A DNA stretch of 64,000 nucleotides from G020348185 sp964525045 (lineage in GTDB: Bacteria; Nitrospirota; Nitrospiria; Nitrospirales; UBA8639). Every line of letters starts with the position of its first letter. Position 1 is the first letter of the stretch. Shown in pieces: positions 25,078 through 32,441 of the stretch. Both the position numbers and the translations under genes were made by a program. The stretch is taken from NCBI GenBank assembly GCA_964525045.1, contig CAZGFD010000009.1:85705-149704 (forward strand), read 5' to 3'. The notes beneath the pieces are model-generated. The model had not been told where the DNA came from and searched no databases. It saw only the letters and a list, made by a program, of their open reading frames with translations.

Positions 25078-25602
25078 TTACTCGGGCTGCGGAAAGCTGT
25101 GGCCAATTGATTGTGGAAAGCTGACTGATCCGTCCGGGAACTTCTGGCCTTTTTGCCAAAGATGGTAAATCACACCATCGGTTTGAGAGGCAAATTCAAC
25201 AATTCCCTTGACCGTCTCGGGATCGGTCGGCTCCAGAACTTGAACCCGGCCGGTGGCAATTTCGACCTTATGGTCATGGAAAAACCGGTGCCACTGAATT
25301 ACCGGAAGCGTGCGCGACAGGTCTTTCACCACGAAGTACTCGATGGCAACCAGCGGCGCATTTTTATCTGTGGTCTCAAATAACAAACACTGTAAAACCT
25401 GGTTTTTGGGTTCCAACAGTTTACAATAGTGATGAAAAGGGCCACCGACGGTTCCGTCTTCCATCATGTGTGGGGCCTGCACGTGGATTCCATATCCATG
25501 GGCGGGGCCATCGCTTCCGCTTAAGGCGGGAGTGACCATCATCCCAACCGTTATAAGACTGATAAATGCAATGACCGTGAGTGATTGAATCAATCGAAGC
25601 AT
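25078..25602 (-). CDS. Exported DUF1264-like (OBAP-type) protein
   Basis: A 174-aa protein with a signal peptide cleaved near ALSGS (about residue 29). The mature part has the order of conserved phrases I associate with DUF1264/oil-body-associated proteins: FHHYC, QCLLFETTDKNAPLVAIEYFV, LPVIQWHRFFHDHKVEI, and YHLW. Several conserved His residues and two Cys could bind metal or heme. No biochemical role is established for bacterial members. AAAGGAGG 5 nt upstream of the ATG is a strong ribosome site. It sits among cytochromes and rhodaneses in the same orientation. Confidence 0.7.
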   Translation of the reverse strand: MLRLIQSLTVIAFISLITVGMMVTPALSGSDGPAHGYGIHVQAPHMMEDGTVGGPFHHYCKLLEPKNQVLQCLLFETTDKNAPLVAIEYFVVKDLSRTLPVIQWHRFFHDHKVEIATGRVQVLEPTDPETVKGIVEFASQTDGVIYHLWQKGQKFPDGSVSFPQSIGHSFPQPE

Positions 25603-25721
25603 GGCAACCTCCTTTTGGGTAGTGAGTGTAAGAGACCAAAAAAACCGAACGTCCGAATGCCGACACCATTATATGCTGTTTCGGACAATTGCAAAACTAA
25701 AATTTTTGCATGGGTTGCCGG

Positions 25722-25904
25722 TTAAGCCGCTTTTATAGGCAGGGCGCTCAATTCTTGTTCCTGCTTCAACCGGTTTTGGAGAATCAACGGGTCAACGGTC
25801 TCTCCGCAATTCAGACATCGCCAGATGGATAAGTCGAAAACGGCTTCTTCTGCATCATAGACCCGATCGTTGACCATTAATCCGTGACATTTCGAACAAT
25901 TCAT
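25722..25904 (-). CDS. Small zinc-ribbon protein (paralogue of the gene at 12.7 kb), 60 aa
   Basis: CSKC (residues 3-6) and CLNC (about 30-33) form a zinc ribbon, followed by a short helical tail. It shares MxCSxCxGxMV, RCxxCG and DPxIxxR with the protein at 12665-12889 but lacks its arginine-rich tail. AGGGAG 7 nt upstream supports the start. It lies between the DUF1264 and membrane rhodanese genes on the same strand; the 5' gap is 86 bp and holds no sigma-54 element that I can find. Function is unknown. Confidence 0.78.
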   Translation of the reverse strand: MNCSKCHGLMVNDRVYDAEEAVFDLSIWRCLNCGETVDPLILQNRLKQEQELSALPIKAA

Positions 25905-25990
25905 GGTGTATCTCCCTATGCGTAGAAAGAATGTAAAGGTTCAAGTCCAAGGTTGAGAAAGGTCTTGGCTTGGAAATGGTTTGCAATTAC

Positions 25991-26560
25991 TTAAGTATTT
26001 TTGTGACGATTAAAGGGTAACGTGCCTAGCATCAATCCCATCAGGCAGGAATCAGTGAGACCGGCGTGAAACAAGCCCGCTCCCGCTGCAGCAGGAATGA
26101 GCAAAAACCAAGGACTGAGCGTGACGCCTAATCCAATCCCCACCAGAATGAGAAATCCGGCAATGAGGCGGGTTTGTCGTTCAAGGGAAAAGCCCTTTCG
26201 ACCACGAGTAACCTCATTACCGTCGACAATCCATTTGGTGATTCCTCCATCAAGCATTCGGCAATTGGTGATCCCATTCTTTACCAGATGGTTATAGGCC
26301 ATTTGAACCCGATTTTGAGTACGGCACAAGAGAACAAGAGTTTGACTCTTTGCTGTTTCCCGTAATTCAGGTAGAAACTTGGGAAGGTCCGCCAAAGGGA
26401 CATTTTTGGAATCCGGAATATGAACTTCCTCAAATTCGCTGGGGGTGCGAACATCGATGAAGATGGATGAACCCGACGCCGGATGGTCCTGGGAACCATG
26501 TTCATTAGTCAGAGTGACCGCATATATGGTTTTTTGCCTGGCTTCAGCCGTGGACGTCAT
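25991..26560 (-). CDS. Membrane-anchored rhodanese (YgaP-like)
   Basis: A 189-aa protein. The N-terminal rhodanese domain (about residues 25-120: FIDVRTPSEFEEVHIP, active Cys in LLCRTQNRV) is followed by two hydrophobic helices (about 128-175) of the DUF2892 type, the same order as in YgaP. The active site therefore faces the cytoplasm and may accept sulfane sulfur at the membrane. AGGAGG 6 nt upstream supports the start. It lies 21 bp after the CstB-like gene and is surely co-transcribed. Confidence 0.87.
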   Translation of the reverse strand: MTSTAEARQKTIYAVTLTNEHGSQDHPASGSSIFIDVRTPSEFEEVHIPDSKNVPLADLPKFLPELRETAKSQTLVLLCRTQNRVQMAYNHLVKNGITNCRMLDGGITKWIVDGNEVTRGRKGFSLERQTRLIAGFLILVGIGLGVTLSPWFLLIPAAAGAGLFHAGLTDSCLMGLMLGTLPFNRHKNT

Positions 26561-26581
26561 GATATTCCTCCTGGATAGACT

Positions 26582-28003
26582 TTAGCTTGCGATACATTCA
26601 ATGGTTGTTTTACTGTTCTGCCGGCCCCAGGTTTTCATCCAGGCATCATAACCTCCGACCAAATCCATTACCTGGGTGAAACCTTCAGAGGCCAATACAC
26701 TCGCCGCAATCGAAGAGCGATACCCGCTCGCGCAATGAACGACGATCGCTTGATCCTTTTGGAGTTCATCCAGTCGTTCAGAAAGATGAGGGAGAGGGAT
26801 ATTCACACTATGCTCAATTGACCCTTCCTGCCACTCCCGTTCTGTTCTTACATCAATCACTTTTGGCCGTTCAGAGGTGGTCAGGGTTTCCGCTAAGGCG
26901 GCAGCCGTGATCCTGGTTGTTCGGCTGATAAGGTCAGGCCTGGATTTCAAAGCCATCATACCGTCTTTGAGATAACCCACAACTTGATCGAATCCGATAC
27001 GGCCCAGACGAGTCATGGCTTCCGGCTCGCGCCCCGGGTCTGCGACAATCACCATTGGGGTTTTTGGATTAAGCACAATGCCGGCCCAGGTGGCAAATTT
27101 CCCGCTCAGGCCAATATTGATGCTATTGATCAGATGGCCTCCGGCAAAATCCGCAGGCTCTCGAACATCCAGGACTTGGGCCCCCTTGTTGACCTGGTTC
27201 ATCATTTCGTCGACAGAGAGGGCCTTCAATTGGTGCTGAAGGGCGATATCCAAGGTTTCCCGATTTTGTTTATTGAGTTGAGCATCGTAGCCGAAATAGG
27301 CAGGTGCTTCGGGTTGGTCACTGGCCACCAGCTTGATGAACTCGTCCCGACTCATTGGTTGCAATGCGTAGTTGTACCAGCGTTGCGTTCCAATAGTGGA
27401 AACCGTGTCGGTACTGAGGTTTTTCCCGCACATGGAGCCTGCCCCATGGGCTGGATAGACTAATGTTTCATTTGGGAGAGCCATTAATTTTTGGTGGAGT
27501 GAGTCATACAGCATTCCGCCGAGTTCCTTGGCAGTCACCCCGACTGAGGCCATGAGGTCAGGGCGACCGACATCACCGATGAACAAGGTATCTCCCGTCA
27601 AAACTGCATAAGGATTGTCGGTGCTTTGGCTCAAGTCATAAACCAGAATGGAAATCCCCTCTGGTGTATGGCCGGGAGTTTCCAAAATGCGCAACTGAAC
27701 CTCGCCAAAATTGATGGTGTCACCATCTTTGAGCCCTCGAAAGGGGTATTCGGCTGTGGCTTTGGCGCCTAAACAAATCTGAGCTCCGGTTCTTTCGCGA
27801 AGCTCCAAATGCCCTGCCAAAAAATCCGCATGAAAATGTGTCAAAAGGACGTAGCGGATGTCCCATTTATTTTTTTCTGCATCTTCGATGTACTGATCAA
27901 TGTCGCGCTGTGGATCGACAACGGCGGCTATTTTGGTTTTTTCATCCGCAATCATATAGGAGGCATGTGCCAGACATCCTAGGTAATATTGTTTGAGGTT
28001 CAT
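26582..28003 (-). CDS. CstB-like persulfide dioxygenase/sulfurtransferase (metallo-beta-lactamase plus two rhodanese domains)
   Basis: A 473-aa protein starting at MNLKQYYLGC; an upstream in-frame start would add 24 residues without benefit. The MBL domain (1-245) has H56-F-H58-A-D60, H112 and D138, the likely Fe(II) ligands and neighbours of ETHE1-like persulfide dioxygenases. Phe61 replaces the usual last His of HxHxDH. The first rhodanese domain (about 262-355) lacks a cysteine in its loop (VADPGREPE) and is therefore inactive. The second (about 365-460) has C424 in HCASGYRS. This is the domain plan of Staphylococcus CstB, which turns persulfides into thiosulfate. A sigma-54 element lies about 230 bp upstream. 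Confidence 0.88.
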   Translation of the reverse strand: MNLKQYYLGCLAHASYMIADEKTKIAAVVDPQRDIDQYIEDAEKNKWDIRYVLLTHFHADFLAGHLELRERTGAQICLGAKATAEYPFRGLKDGDTINFGEVQLRILETPGHTPEGISILVYDLSQSTDNPYAVLTGDTLFIGDVGRPDLMASVGVTAKELGGMLYDSLHQKLMALPNETLVYPAHGAGSMCGKNLSTDTVSTIGTQRWYNYALQPMSRDEFIKLVASDQPEAPAYFGYDAQLNKQNRETLDIALQHQLKALSVDEMMNQVNKGAQVLDVREPADFAGGHLINSINIGLSGKFATWAGIVLNPKTPMVIVADPGREPEAMTRLGRIGFDQVVGYLKDGMMALKSRPDLISRTTRITAAALAETLTTSERPKVIDVRTEREWQEGSIEHSVNIPLPHLSERLDELQKDQAIVVHCASGYRSSIAASVLASEGFTQVMDLVGGYDAWMKTWGRQNSKTTIECIAS

Positions 28004-28232
28004 CGTGTTTTCCTTTCTCTTTATTTTCGGATCCTTATATTTGGAATAGGTTTTTTTAAGGCCTTCCACTCCCACGAAATTTAGAGGTTCCTTTTTAACC
28101 CCACCGTTGGAAGAGTCACCACAAAAAGATCTTGAGAGAAAATTTTTCTAAATAATTCATTGGCTTATAGATGATATTATTCGTTTATGCTGGTTTCACC
28201 AAAAACTAGTAATCATTATGAACATATAAATT

Positions 28233-28248
28233 AGCAAATGGAGTGCCA
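28233..28248 (-). promoter_or_regulatory. Putative sigma-54 promoter of the CstB-like/rhodanese unit
   Basis: On the minus strand TGGCACTCCATTTGCT matches TGGCACGNNNNTTGCW at 11 of 12 fixed positions. Transcription would start near 28222, giving a leader of about 219 nt. The leader region is AT-rich; no riboswitch was recognised. Confidence 0.7.
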
Positions 28249-28340
28249 GATTAAATAAATTGGGAGAAAAATAGAAAAATTATAAAAAACAAACACTTAT
28301 GAAAACACTATTCGATTGGAAAAAAAAGAAAAGAAGTGAT

Positions 28341-28379
28341 GTTAACAGTAGATAGTTAACTTGTTAACTTAACAAGTTA
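28341..28379. promoter_or_regulatory. Triple GTTAAC element, candidate upstream activator site 2
   Basis: GTTAAC is at 28341-28346, 28355-28360 and 28363-28368, with the same 8-bp and 2-bp gaps as the copy at 21840. A further 11-bp inverted repeat (TAACTTGTTAA at 28357-28367 and TTAACAAGTTA at 28369-28379) overlaps it. It lies 93 bp upstream of the sigma-54 -24 box of the CstB-like unit and 4 bp after the stop codon of the sigma-54 activator gene. Confidence 0.68.
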
Positions 28380-28382
28380 CAT

Positions 28383-29771
28383 TTAATGGGGGGTTTCAAT
28401 TCTTAGACGATTGATTTTTTTCCAGAGGGTGACCCGACTCATGCCAAGGATCCTGGCAGCCTCCATTTTGTGACCATGAGTCTTCCTTAGGGCTTCCTCA
28501 ATTCGTTCTCGCTCCGCATCCTCGCCAGGGGTTGAGTGGAGCAAGGGAGAAGAGGAGGAGGTCGTGGCCCCGCCCCCGGCGTTTCTGACCTCCGAAGGCA
28601 AATCCAAAAGCGTGAGACAGTCGCCGCTGACCGTGACGAACGCATGTTCAATCGAATTTTTTAATTCGCGAACATTCCCGGGCCATCCATACTGCATAAG
28701 GTGTTGCATCGCATCCTTGGCTATGTCTCTGATTGGTCGTTGCTGAACTCGGGAGGCTTCCCCGATAAAGTGATTCACCAAAAGAGGAAGGTCTTCACGC
28801 CGCTCCCGCAAGGGAGGAAGTTTAATCTCAAATACCCTGATACGGTAGAAGAAGTCCTCCCGTATCTGGCCAGAGGCTAAAAGGTTTTTAAGGTCCCGGT
28901 TGGTTGCCGTGAGTAAGCGCACATTGATTTTGATGCCACGCTCATCACCGACCCGACGTATTTCTCCTTCCTGAAGAACCCGAAGGAGTTTGAGTTGGAG
29001 CAATGGGCTGGTGTCACCGATCTCATCCAAAAACAGCGTGCCTCCGTCAGCGGCCTGGAACACGCCCGCTTTGTCCCGAATGGCACCGGTAAAAGACCCC
29101 TTCACGTGACCGAACAGTTCACTTTCCAGAAGGGTTTCGGGGATGGCCGAACAGTTGATCGCGTAGAAAGGTTTGTCTTTTCGACCACTGAGGGCGTGAA
29201 CGGCACGAGCGGCGAGTTCCTTGCCGGTTCCTGATTCTCCAGTCAGCAAGACCGTGACGTCGCTCTGGGCAGCCAGGCGTAAACGTCGAAACACTTCCTG
29301 CATGACCGGACTCTTGCCAATTAGTTGCTGAAAGGCATCACGTGATTTGGTTTGTTCCTCCAGAACGGTAATTTTTTCATTGTCGAGGATGAATGACGTC
29401 AAATCGGTAAATGTGCCAATGGCCCCTGCCACCTTGCCTTCTTCATCTCTGATCAAGGTGACATTTCCGTAGAGATACAATTCCCGGCCGTCCTTTGAAA
29501 GCACCTTACATTCCTGGTTGCAAATTCCCCAGGGATAGGGTTGAGGATTGGCCAATATGTCTGTGACCGAGCTGAAGCCTTTGCAGTTTTGTCCCTCCAG
29601 CATATGGCAGGGTTTTCCTACGATATCCTGACTCGAATAGCCTGTTATCCGAGCGGCCCCACTGCTCCAAGCCACAATATTTCCAGTCTTGTCGACAGTG
29701 AATACCCCGTCGGCCATGGCATCCACCATGTTACTCAGAATGCCTGGATTCTTTCGGAAATCGAGCTCCAT
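28383..29771 (-). CDS. PAS-domain sigma-54-dependent transcriptional activator
   Basis: A 462-aa enhancer-binding protein. An N-terminal PAS domain (about 10-130) carries four cysteines, C55, C63, C84 and C88, in a GKPCHMLEGQNC and GICNQEC arrangement. The AAA+ domain follows with GESGTGKE (Walker A), GSFTGA (sigma-54 contact loop), GGTLFLDEIG (Walker B) and the arginine finger region. The C-terminal Fis-type helix-turn-helix contains MEAARILGMSRVTLWKKI. No receiver domain is present, so activity is presumably controlled by the PAS domain. Its position upstream of the CstB-like gene and beside GTTAAC element 2 makes it the likely activator of both sigma-54 promoters here. The PAS cysteines could sense redox or persulfide. 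Confidence 0.93.
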   Translation of the reverse strand: MELDFRKNPGILSNMVDAMADGVFTVDKTGNIVAWSSGAARITGYSSQDIVGKPCHMLEGQNCKGFSSVTDILANPQPYPWGICNQECKVLSKDGRELYLYGNVTLIRDEEGKVAGAIGTFTDLTSFILDNEKITVLEEQTKSRDAFQQLIGKSPVMQEVFRRLRLAAQSDVTVLLTGESGTGKELAARAVHALSGRKDKPFYAINCSAIPETLLESELFGHVKGSFTGAIRDKAGVFQAADGGTLFLDEIGDTSPLLQLKLLRVLQEGEIRRVGDERGIKINVRLLTATNRDLKNLLASGQIREDFFYRIRVFEIKLPPLRERREDLPLLVNHFIGEASRVQQRPIRDIAKDAMQHLMQYGWPGNVRELKNSIEHAFVTVSGDCLTLLDLPSEVRNAGGGATTSSSSPLLHSTPGEDAERERIEEALRKTHGHKMEAARILGMSRVTLWKKINRLRIETPH

Positions 29772-29865
29772 TGAGGTAAAGGACTTTAAAGGGCGATTCC
29801 CATCCCTGATTAATCGCCTATTCAGGATGGAATCAGCCTCTAGTGGGAGAAAGGGAGAACCTCAG

Positions 29866-31614
29866 TTATGGGGTGTTGGCGGCCAACAATGCCTTAAAGG
29901 ACGGATCTGTCTCAACAAACCCCTTGAGCGTATCATTCTGAAGGAGATACGCCCATGCTTCCGGAGTCGCGCCAGGCAACTGTTGGAAATAACTTCGGGC
30001 CTCCTTGAGAAGGTCTACCATGGCCTGTTTGTCATGAGTCACATGAAACGCCAGGCTATAAGCCATCGCATAGGCTGCGGCAAATTTATCAATGGGGTTG
30101 TGGCTCATATTGAAAGCCTTTTCGGCCTCCTCATAGCCTTTCATAATATCGGGATCATCGAAGTGTCGGTTCCAGGCCACTTTTCCGATTCGAGACCAGG
30201 CGAGCTCAAGGAGGACTCTCGCATACAGGTCGGCCTGTTCAGGTGGAATTTCCGTTAACAGGATTTGAGGCGTATTGATTGCCGCAAGTTGATCATTGGT
30301 CCATCGATAGGCAATACCGAGTCGAAGGCGATTGTCAAAATCCCCAGGCTGCAGTGAGGCAATCGCTTCCATTACTGGAATCATTCGGTAAAGATAATCA
30401 GCCGGCATCGGTTCAGCTTTCCCCCCCATCTCCATATGGACCGACAAGTCAAATCGATCTGTCTGAGAGATAACCGTCCAATACAACTCATTGAAACGTC
30501 GAGCCAATTCTTCCTGGCCGAGATGGACGCCATGGATCCGCTCCCCATAAGCTAACATCCCTTTGTACAATTGTTGCGCCAGGGCTTCTAAGCCACCCTG
30601 GTGTTGAGGTTCAATGAGAAGGACCCGGTTAAGAATCATAATCGCTTCATAGGAATCCGAAGAAGTTTGAGCTTGCTCCACCGCAGCTTGTAAGGCTTCG
30701 GGTGCTTCTCCTGGCCCCCACCATTCAGTGGAATGCGGGGCAAAGCCTCCGGCTTCAATGACAAAAGGAATGGTTGTCCCAAATTCTCCCTCCAAGGGAA
30801 TATCAAGAACCGCATGGTCCGTGGGGAAACCTAATTTTTTTAAATCGGAAAGCACCACCCAATTAACTTTGACGGATTTCACGACCCCCCGACGCTTCTT
30901 ATAGGGCACAACCCAGTCTTCTGTGCCCGAGGCATTGGAGACGGGAGCGGTATTGGGGTTGGGATAGTTGATTTGCACGGTTACCATGGTGGTCGGGGTC
31001 GCCTGGACGGGGTCGTAGTTTTCAAATTGAAATGAAGCATGAGGAAGGGGGGCCGTCTTGATTAATTCAATGGTAAAAGGGTTCGTTGGTTCAATTACGG
31101 CTATTTGGCGCATGACAAAAAAGGAGGGAGACAATTCCCGGCTACCCGTCTCGGCGATGAAAAATCGTTGAAAGTCGGCAAAATCAACCAGTTTTCCTTT
31201 GCCTGGCCACACGGCATCCAGGGCTCGGTCGCGCTGGGCTATGGCCCGTTCGTGAGCTTCGACTCGGCGTTGTGAACACCAGTCATAAATCGGATCCGTG
31301 GGATCGGCGAATTGACCATCAAGAGCCTTTTTTTCCAGTTTCATTTTATAAAGGCATACGAAGTCACGCTGGCCCGCCTGGACGGAGTCTCCTCGGGCCA
31401 CAGCCTGGGAATACTCTTGAACGGTGGTCAGAAGGGTTTGTGGATCAAACTGAACGTTCTCGGCCGCCATGGCGGGGGAAAGCAGGGCGCCCCCACCAAG
31501 GATCACCAAAACCCCAAGGAACAGGCACATAATACACCGCTCCCACAGTCCCTGTCTGGATATGAAACGGCGTTGAAAAAAAGCTATCTGATCTGGATTA
31601 GAAAACTGATGCAT
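29866..31614 (-). CDS. Large exported hypothetical protein, 582 aa
   Basis: I do not recognise the family. An extended N-terminus with a hydrophobic stretch (about residues 28-50, ending SPAMAAEN) indicates a signal peptide. The mature N-terminal part contains a probable beta-rich domain with NPNTAPVSNASGTEDWVVP. The C-terminal 250 residues are helical and TPR-like (runs such as LARRFNELYW, RVLLELAWSRIG, FAAAYAMAYSLAF). GAGGAG 9 nt upstream supports the ATG. It is on the same strand and upstream of the activator gene with a 94-bp gap, so it may or may not belong to the sulfur region. Confidence 0.7.
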   Translation of the reverse strand: MHQFSNPDQIAFFQRRFISRQGLWERCIMCLFLGVLVILGGGALLSPAMAAENVQFDPQTLLTTVQEYSQAVARGDSVQAGQRDFVCLYKMKLEKKALDGQFADPTDPIYDWCSQRRVEAHERAIAQRDRALDAVWPGKGKLVDFADFQRFFIAETGSRELSPSFFVMRQIAVIEPTNPFTIELIKTAPLPHASFQFENYDPVQATPTTMVTVQINYPNPNTAPVSNASGTEDWVVPYKKRRGVVKSVKVNWVVLSDLKKLGFPTDHAVLDIPLEGEFGTTIPFVIEAGGFAPHSTEWWGPGEAPEALQAAVEQAQTSSDSYEAIMILNRVLLIEPQHQGGLEALAQQLYKGMLAYGERIHGVHLGQEELARRFNELYWTVISQTDRFDLSVHMEMGGKAEPMPADYLYRMIPVMEAIASLQPGDFDNRLRLGIAYRWTNDQLAAINTPQILLTEIPPEQADLYARVLLELAWSRIGKVAWNRHFDDPDIMKGYEEAEKAFNMSHNPIDKFAAAYAMAYSLAFHVTHDKQAMVDLLKEARSYFQQLPGATPEAWAYLLQNDTLKGFVETDPSFKALLAANTP

Positions 31615-31685
31615 GGAACCCTACTCCTCTTAATATACAAATGATGGTTAATACCTACTTCATACATCCTTAAAATACCAAACAA

Positions 31686-32141
31686 TCACTCTACCATATT
31701 CAATCGCTCTTGCACCACGATCGTTCCACTCATCACATGGCCCGGGAGATCGCATAAAAAAGGGTAGGTCCCGGGGCGTTCAGGAACGAACAGAATTTCG
31801 GTTTGCCCCTTTGAGGGGAGCAGGATCCGAAGGAGTCCTTGAGGTCCAAAATCCGGAGCTCCATTCCCACTCACTTGTAATGTGGCATTTTGAAATAAGC
31901 TGATTGGAACGAAGGCATGAAGCTCGACATCTTGATTCCGTAAAATGAGACGGACTTTCTCCCCTGATAGGAGGGATAGCGTGGCAGGTTCAAACTTTCG
32001 AGTCTTGATATTCACCACGATGTCCCTGGCCACATGAGGATCCGAGGGGGCCAAAGTGGGTGCTGCCAAAGCCGTTTTTCCTCCGAAAGGAAGAACCATA
32101 AGCCAGAAAATGGCAAATCCGGCAGCACTTTGAAAATTCAT
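31686..32141 (-). CDS. Exported cupredoxin (type 1 copper) protein
   Basis: Start taken at MNFQSAAGFA (position 32141) because it opens a proper signal peptide; the frame stays open 49 codons upstream. The mature domain has the type 1 copper ligands in order: H75 (LHAF), C130, H135 and M137 (CDLPGHVMSG). The length (151 aa) fits a single plastocyanin-like domain. It probably shuttles electrons in the periplasm or binds copper. It lies upstream of the large exported protein gene on the same strand (71-bp gap). Confidence 0.85.
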   Translation of the reverse strand: MNFQSAAGFAIFWLMVLPFGGKTALAAPTLAPSDPHVARDIVVNIKTRKFEPATLSLLSGEKVRLILRNQDVELHAFVPISLFQNATLQVSGNGAPDFGPQGLLRILLPSKGQTEILFVPERPGTYPFLCDLPGHVMSGTIVVQERLNMVE

Positions 32142-32334
32142 TATCAACAAGATTCTCACATAGGTACTCAAAAAGTCTAATAGGATTATATCGTGCCAGT
32201 TCTTGATAATGGAATGATTAGGAAGGAGAGAAAACCAGTCTTTTACTCCCATTCGTCGTCTCAGTTCAGGCAGAGACCCAACCAACATCGGAAAACCACT
32301 GGCGATCTCCTACCGGTGATAGGCCTCGACCTGG

Positions 32335-32384
32335 ATTCCTGCCTTCGCACCTGTGCGTCGAAGCCTCCGCGTAGGCGCAGGAAT
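32335..32384. repeat. Palindromic ATTCCTGC...GCAGGAAT repeat with a disrupted centre
   Basis: ATTCCTGC (32335-32342) and GCAGGAAT (32377-32384) flank a 34-bp GC-rich centre. Outer arms of this kind resemble short dispersed repeats of the ATTCC-N-GGAAT type seen in several proteobacteria. Only one copy is visible here. It lies between divergently transcribed genes. Confidence 0.4.
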
Positions 32385-32441
32385 GAAGAAATATGTGCAA
32401 ATAACTGGCAATAAAACTAAGGGTTGAAGAATTCGGGATTG

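Noticed and set aside
25915..25990. Sigma-54 site (TGG...TTTGCA) upstream of the 25.7-kb zinc-ribbon gene
   Set aside because: It is on the wrong strand for that gene and its GG-GC spacing is 9 bp rather than 10.
28341..28379. Terminator of the sigma-54 activator gene
   Set aside because: The inverted repeat is AT-rich, lacks a directly following T-run on the minus strand, and shares the three-part pattern with the 21840 site; a regulatory site is more likely, though both roles could coexist.
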